This document shows positions 30,087 to 32,059 of a stretch of 32,059 bases of DNA, piece by piece. Position 1 is the first letter of the stretch, and every line of letters starts with the position of its first letter. Position numbers and translations under genes: made by a program. Under the pieces are notes generated by a model. The model did no database searches, had not been told where the DNA came from, and saw nothing but the letters and a program-made list of their open reading frames with translations. The DNA lies in IMG/VR virus record IMGVR_UViG_3300013111_000388, positions 1 to 32,059 of that record; one strand, given 5' to 3'. The stretch is from a virus.

Positions 30087-32059
30087 TTATCCACAATGAT
30101 AGGTGCAAGCAATTAATGCTTTTTTATAGGTTTGATTATCGTAGTCTACTGTTTCGGATATGCTGTCCCAGTCTATATTCTGTGTACACTTTGCTACTGT
30201 ATAATTATGCAATAAGTCATCATCCTGTAGTCCGCCATATCCAGGCACTTCGCTGGTTGTGATATAGTCTCCATTTTCTATATTTCCATATATGTTTGTA
30301 ACCCAAATCTTTCCCTCTCCTATCGAATTGCATTTGGATTTAAAATATCTAGAATTGTCTGAATATCTATGTGAATCCTTTTCATAATTATACGATCCAC
30401 TAGCATCGAACAGTTCAGTCCTTCTATCTGAAGGATGAAAACTTCCGCTAAAATATCTAAAATGTGCCATTCCTTTTTTAACTTTGTTTCCAGATAAAAC
30501 ACCATACACTTTTTTAGAATTCTTTTGAGATGATATTTTAATTATTGGTACACAATCGTCAATTCCAGTTACCCCTCTTTCTATACCAATTATACCAACA
30601 GATTCTACAATCATGCCTGATATGATTTCATCGTCCAAATTTGAAATGTCGGCGCTTCCAGAATACACACATATGTGTTGTCCCGTAAAGGTGTTTGAAA
30701 GATTACCGTCTCCATCAATATTAAATTCTTCATCGGCACCAGAGTCAGCGCCACCGCTGGCATTATCAAAACCTCTTAAGAAAAAGTCTTCTGCAGTGCC
30801 AGAACTGTCAGCAGTATCTTCATTAATGAGCAAATCTAAGAGGACGTGCTTTTTTGCATTTGCTGATACTGACTCAATTAAACAAACTGGTGTAGGACTT
30901 CCAAATGTACTAGTTGATGTATTTGTCACTGCAACATCATCTCTGACATGCAATTTACAATCTGGAGAAGTTGTGCCAATACCAACGTCGCCCGAGCTAT
31001 TAAAAGTAGCTATATCGTTACCACCTGCTTGAATATTTATATTATTAGTTGTAAATGCAATAAATGTATCAGTATCACCATTGTGATATATCTTATTGTT
31101 CACATAGAGTTGACCATTAACGTGCACATATCCATCGGGGTGTAATTCTATGTTATTATCAGCGTGAATTTCTAAATTTTCTGTACCGGCCGAGTCGGCT
31201 GCAATGTATGTGTTTGTAGAATCTGTATCGAAAGCAATCTTTGCTTGATTAACCAAAACAATATTTCCCATAGAGAGAAACGTCTGTCCAGATGCCAGGG
31301 TTGCTCCGCCGTTTAAATTGGTTATGCCGTCGACGGACAGTGCTTGATAAATTGTGCTGCCTGCTGCTGTAAAAAGTGCTGTATCTGTGGCGGCATTATT
31401 CAAAAGAGTGCTAATAACTAATTGTCCATCTTTAGTTGTGTCCGTATCTTCTTCCCAGGCTTGCGTTTTTGTTGCTCTCATGCTCGCGGCAGTGAGTTCA
31501 TTGTCGCCGTCGTCCTCAAGTTGAAACTTCATTCCAATAGCTCCAGCGGAAGTGTTGTCTTTGTTTATTAACTCTAGTGGATATTTCGCTGATCCATGAT
31601 TTTGAAATAGTCGAAGGCGATATTGTGCTCCATCAAAAGTTGCATATTGCGTAACGCCTGCGTATATCAAGATGTCATCATCAGGCATTAGTTTCAGATC
31701 ATCATCAGCGTGTATCTCTAGATCCTCCGTAGCGTCTGAGTTTGCTGCAATGTAGGTGTCTGTGCTGTCAAAAATAATTTTGTTTTGATCTAACAAATGA
31801 AACCCATTTTCTGTTATTCTTGCTATTTCTGTTGATGTAGTGTCATCATCTTCATCTGTTATAGCAACACCAAAAGAAAGATATCCTCCCTTATCGGTGG
31901 TAGCGTGATCCTCAGAGGCAAATCCAGCGACATAAGCAGAGGACTCTAATATAGAACTTGGTGGATTTCCGTCACCACTATCAAAACCAATACCGCCCAA
32001 CAAATCACCAGATTCCGTAGTTCCATCATTTCTGACTAATGATATCCCATTATCGCCAT
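30087..32059 (-). CDS. Tail-fibre-like structural protein, 5' end outside the window
   Basis: The frame is open from the stop at 30087 through the right edge, so at least 657 residues are encoded and the true start lies beyond 32059. A TTG at 32003 is internal, since coding text continues upstream (NGISLVRNDGTTESGD). The body repeats a fibre motif (TYIAANSDATEDLEIHADDDL and TYIAADSAGTENLEIHADNNI) and contains VGIGTTSPDCKLHV, typical of phage fibre beta-structure. The last 170 residues form a different domain with KIWVTNIYGNIENGDYITTS and PGYG, like C-terminal modules of marine phage fibres that may fold or self-cleave. It probably takes part in host recognition. Confidence 0.8.
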   Translation of the reverse strand, partial: GDNGISLVRNDGTTESGDLLGGIGFDSGDGNPPSSILESSAYVAGFASEDHATTDKGGYLSFGVAITDEDDDTTSTEIARITENGFHLLDQNKIIFDSTDTYIAANSDATEDLEIHADDDLKLMPDDDILIYAGVTQYATFDGAQYRLRLFQNHGSAKYPLELINKDNTSAGAIGMKFQLEDDGDNELTAASMRATKTQAWEEDTDTTKDGQLVISTLLNNAATDTALFTAAGSTIYQALSVDGITNLNGGATLASGQTFLSMGNIVLVNQAKIAFDTDSTNTYIAADSAGTENLEIHADNNIELHPDGYVHVNGQLYVNNKIYHNGDTDTFIAFTTNNINIQAGGNDIATFNSSGDVGIGTTSPDCKLHVRDDVAVTNTSTSTFGSPTPVCLIESVSANAKKHVLLDLLINEDTADSSGTAEDFFLRGFDNASGGADSGADEEFNIDGDGNLSNTFTGQHICVYSGSADISNLDDEIISGMIVESVGIIGIERGVTGIDDCVPIIKISSQKNSKKVYGVLSGNKVKKGMAHFRYFSGSFHPSDRRTELFDASGSYNYEKDSHRYSDNSRYFKSKCNSIGEGKIWVTNIYGNIENGDYITTSEVPGYGGLQDDDLLHNYTVAKCTQNIDWDSISETVDYDNQTYKKALIACTYHCG

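Noticed and set aside
1-32059. tRNA genes, integrase, attachment sites or transposons
   Set aside because: No cloverleaf-like segment, recombinase motif or terminal inverted repeats were recognised by eye; a dedicated tRNA search could still find one.

Overview
The window reads as part of the genome of a large tailed dsDNA phage, most likely a T4-like marine myovirus. The signs are a gp55-like late sigma factor, a PIN-PhoH ATPase, a ClpP-like protease, a tail-fibre-like protein, two FmdB-type zinc ribbons, AT-rich DNA and almost gap-free genes joined by ATGA/TAATG overlaps and 10-50 base overlaps. All genes but one lie on the minus strand, so transcription runs from right to left. The host cannot be fixed from this sequence. 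I saw no rRNA, tRNA, CRISPR array, integrase or transposase, and no stretch over 300 bases lacks a gene.

Right end (about 24.4-32.06 kb): a tail-fibre-like gene open at the right edge, a ClpP-like protease, a zinc ribbon, an AT-hook protein, a 54-codon coiled-coil gene, the lone plus-strand gene (a trypsin-like lipoprotein), a short leader-like ORF, PhoH, a conserved-looking small protein, an HEIGH metalloprotease, a basic-tailed protein and a RecB/Cas4-like nuclease with four cysteines.

Middle (about 5.2-24.4 kb): a 19-kb glycan island. It holds eight or nine glycosyltransferases, GDP-mannose 4,6-dehydratase, an NDP-sugar dehydrogenase lacking its C-terminal domain, an epimerase, and a nonulosonic (sialic-like) acid set (NeuB-like, NeuA-like) interleaved with a PIG-L deacetylase and a sugar formyltransferase. 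It also holds a polysaccharide-deacetylase-like protein, one or two methyltransferases, a glycosyltransferase/oxygenase chimera, and a sulfation set (HxGH nucleotidyltransferase, APS kinase, sulfotransferase). Together these could build, N-formylate, sulfate and assemble a complex glycan, to remodel the infected cell's surface or to decorate the virion.

Left end (0-5.2 kb): small phage proteins, the late sigma factor, and three tandem genes sharing one N-terminal domain. The shared domain is followed by nothing but a basic tail, by an SGNH hydrolase, or by an M23 peptidase whose two catalytic halves are in swapped (circularly permuted) order. These look like virion-associated envelope-degrading modules.

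The most notable points are the permuted M23 peptidase on a triplicated carrier domain, the phage-encoded PAPS/sulfotransferase pair, the nonulosonate deacetylation/formylation set, and the glycosyltransferase-oxygenase fusion. A 16-base exact repeat with a TATAAT core also sits upstream of two genes 27 kb apart.
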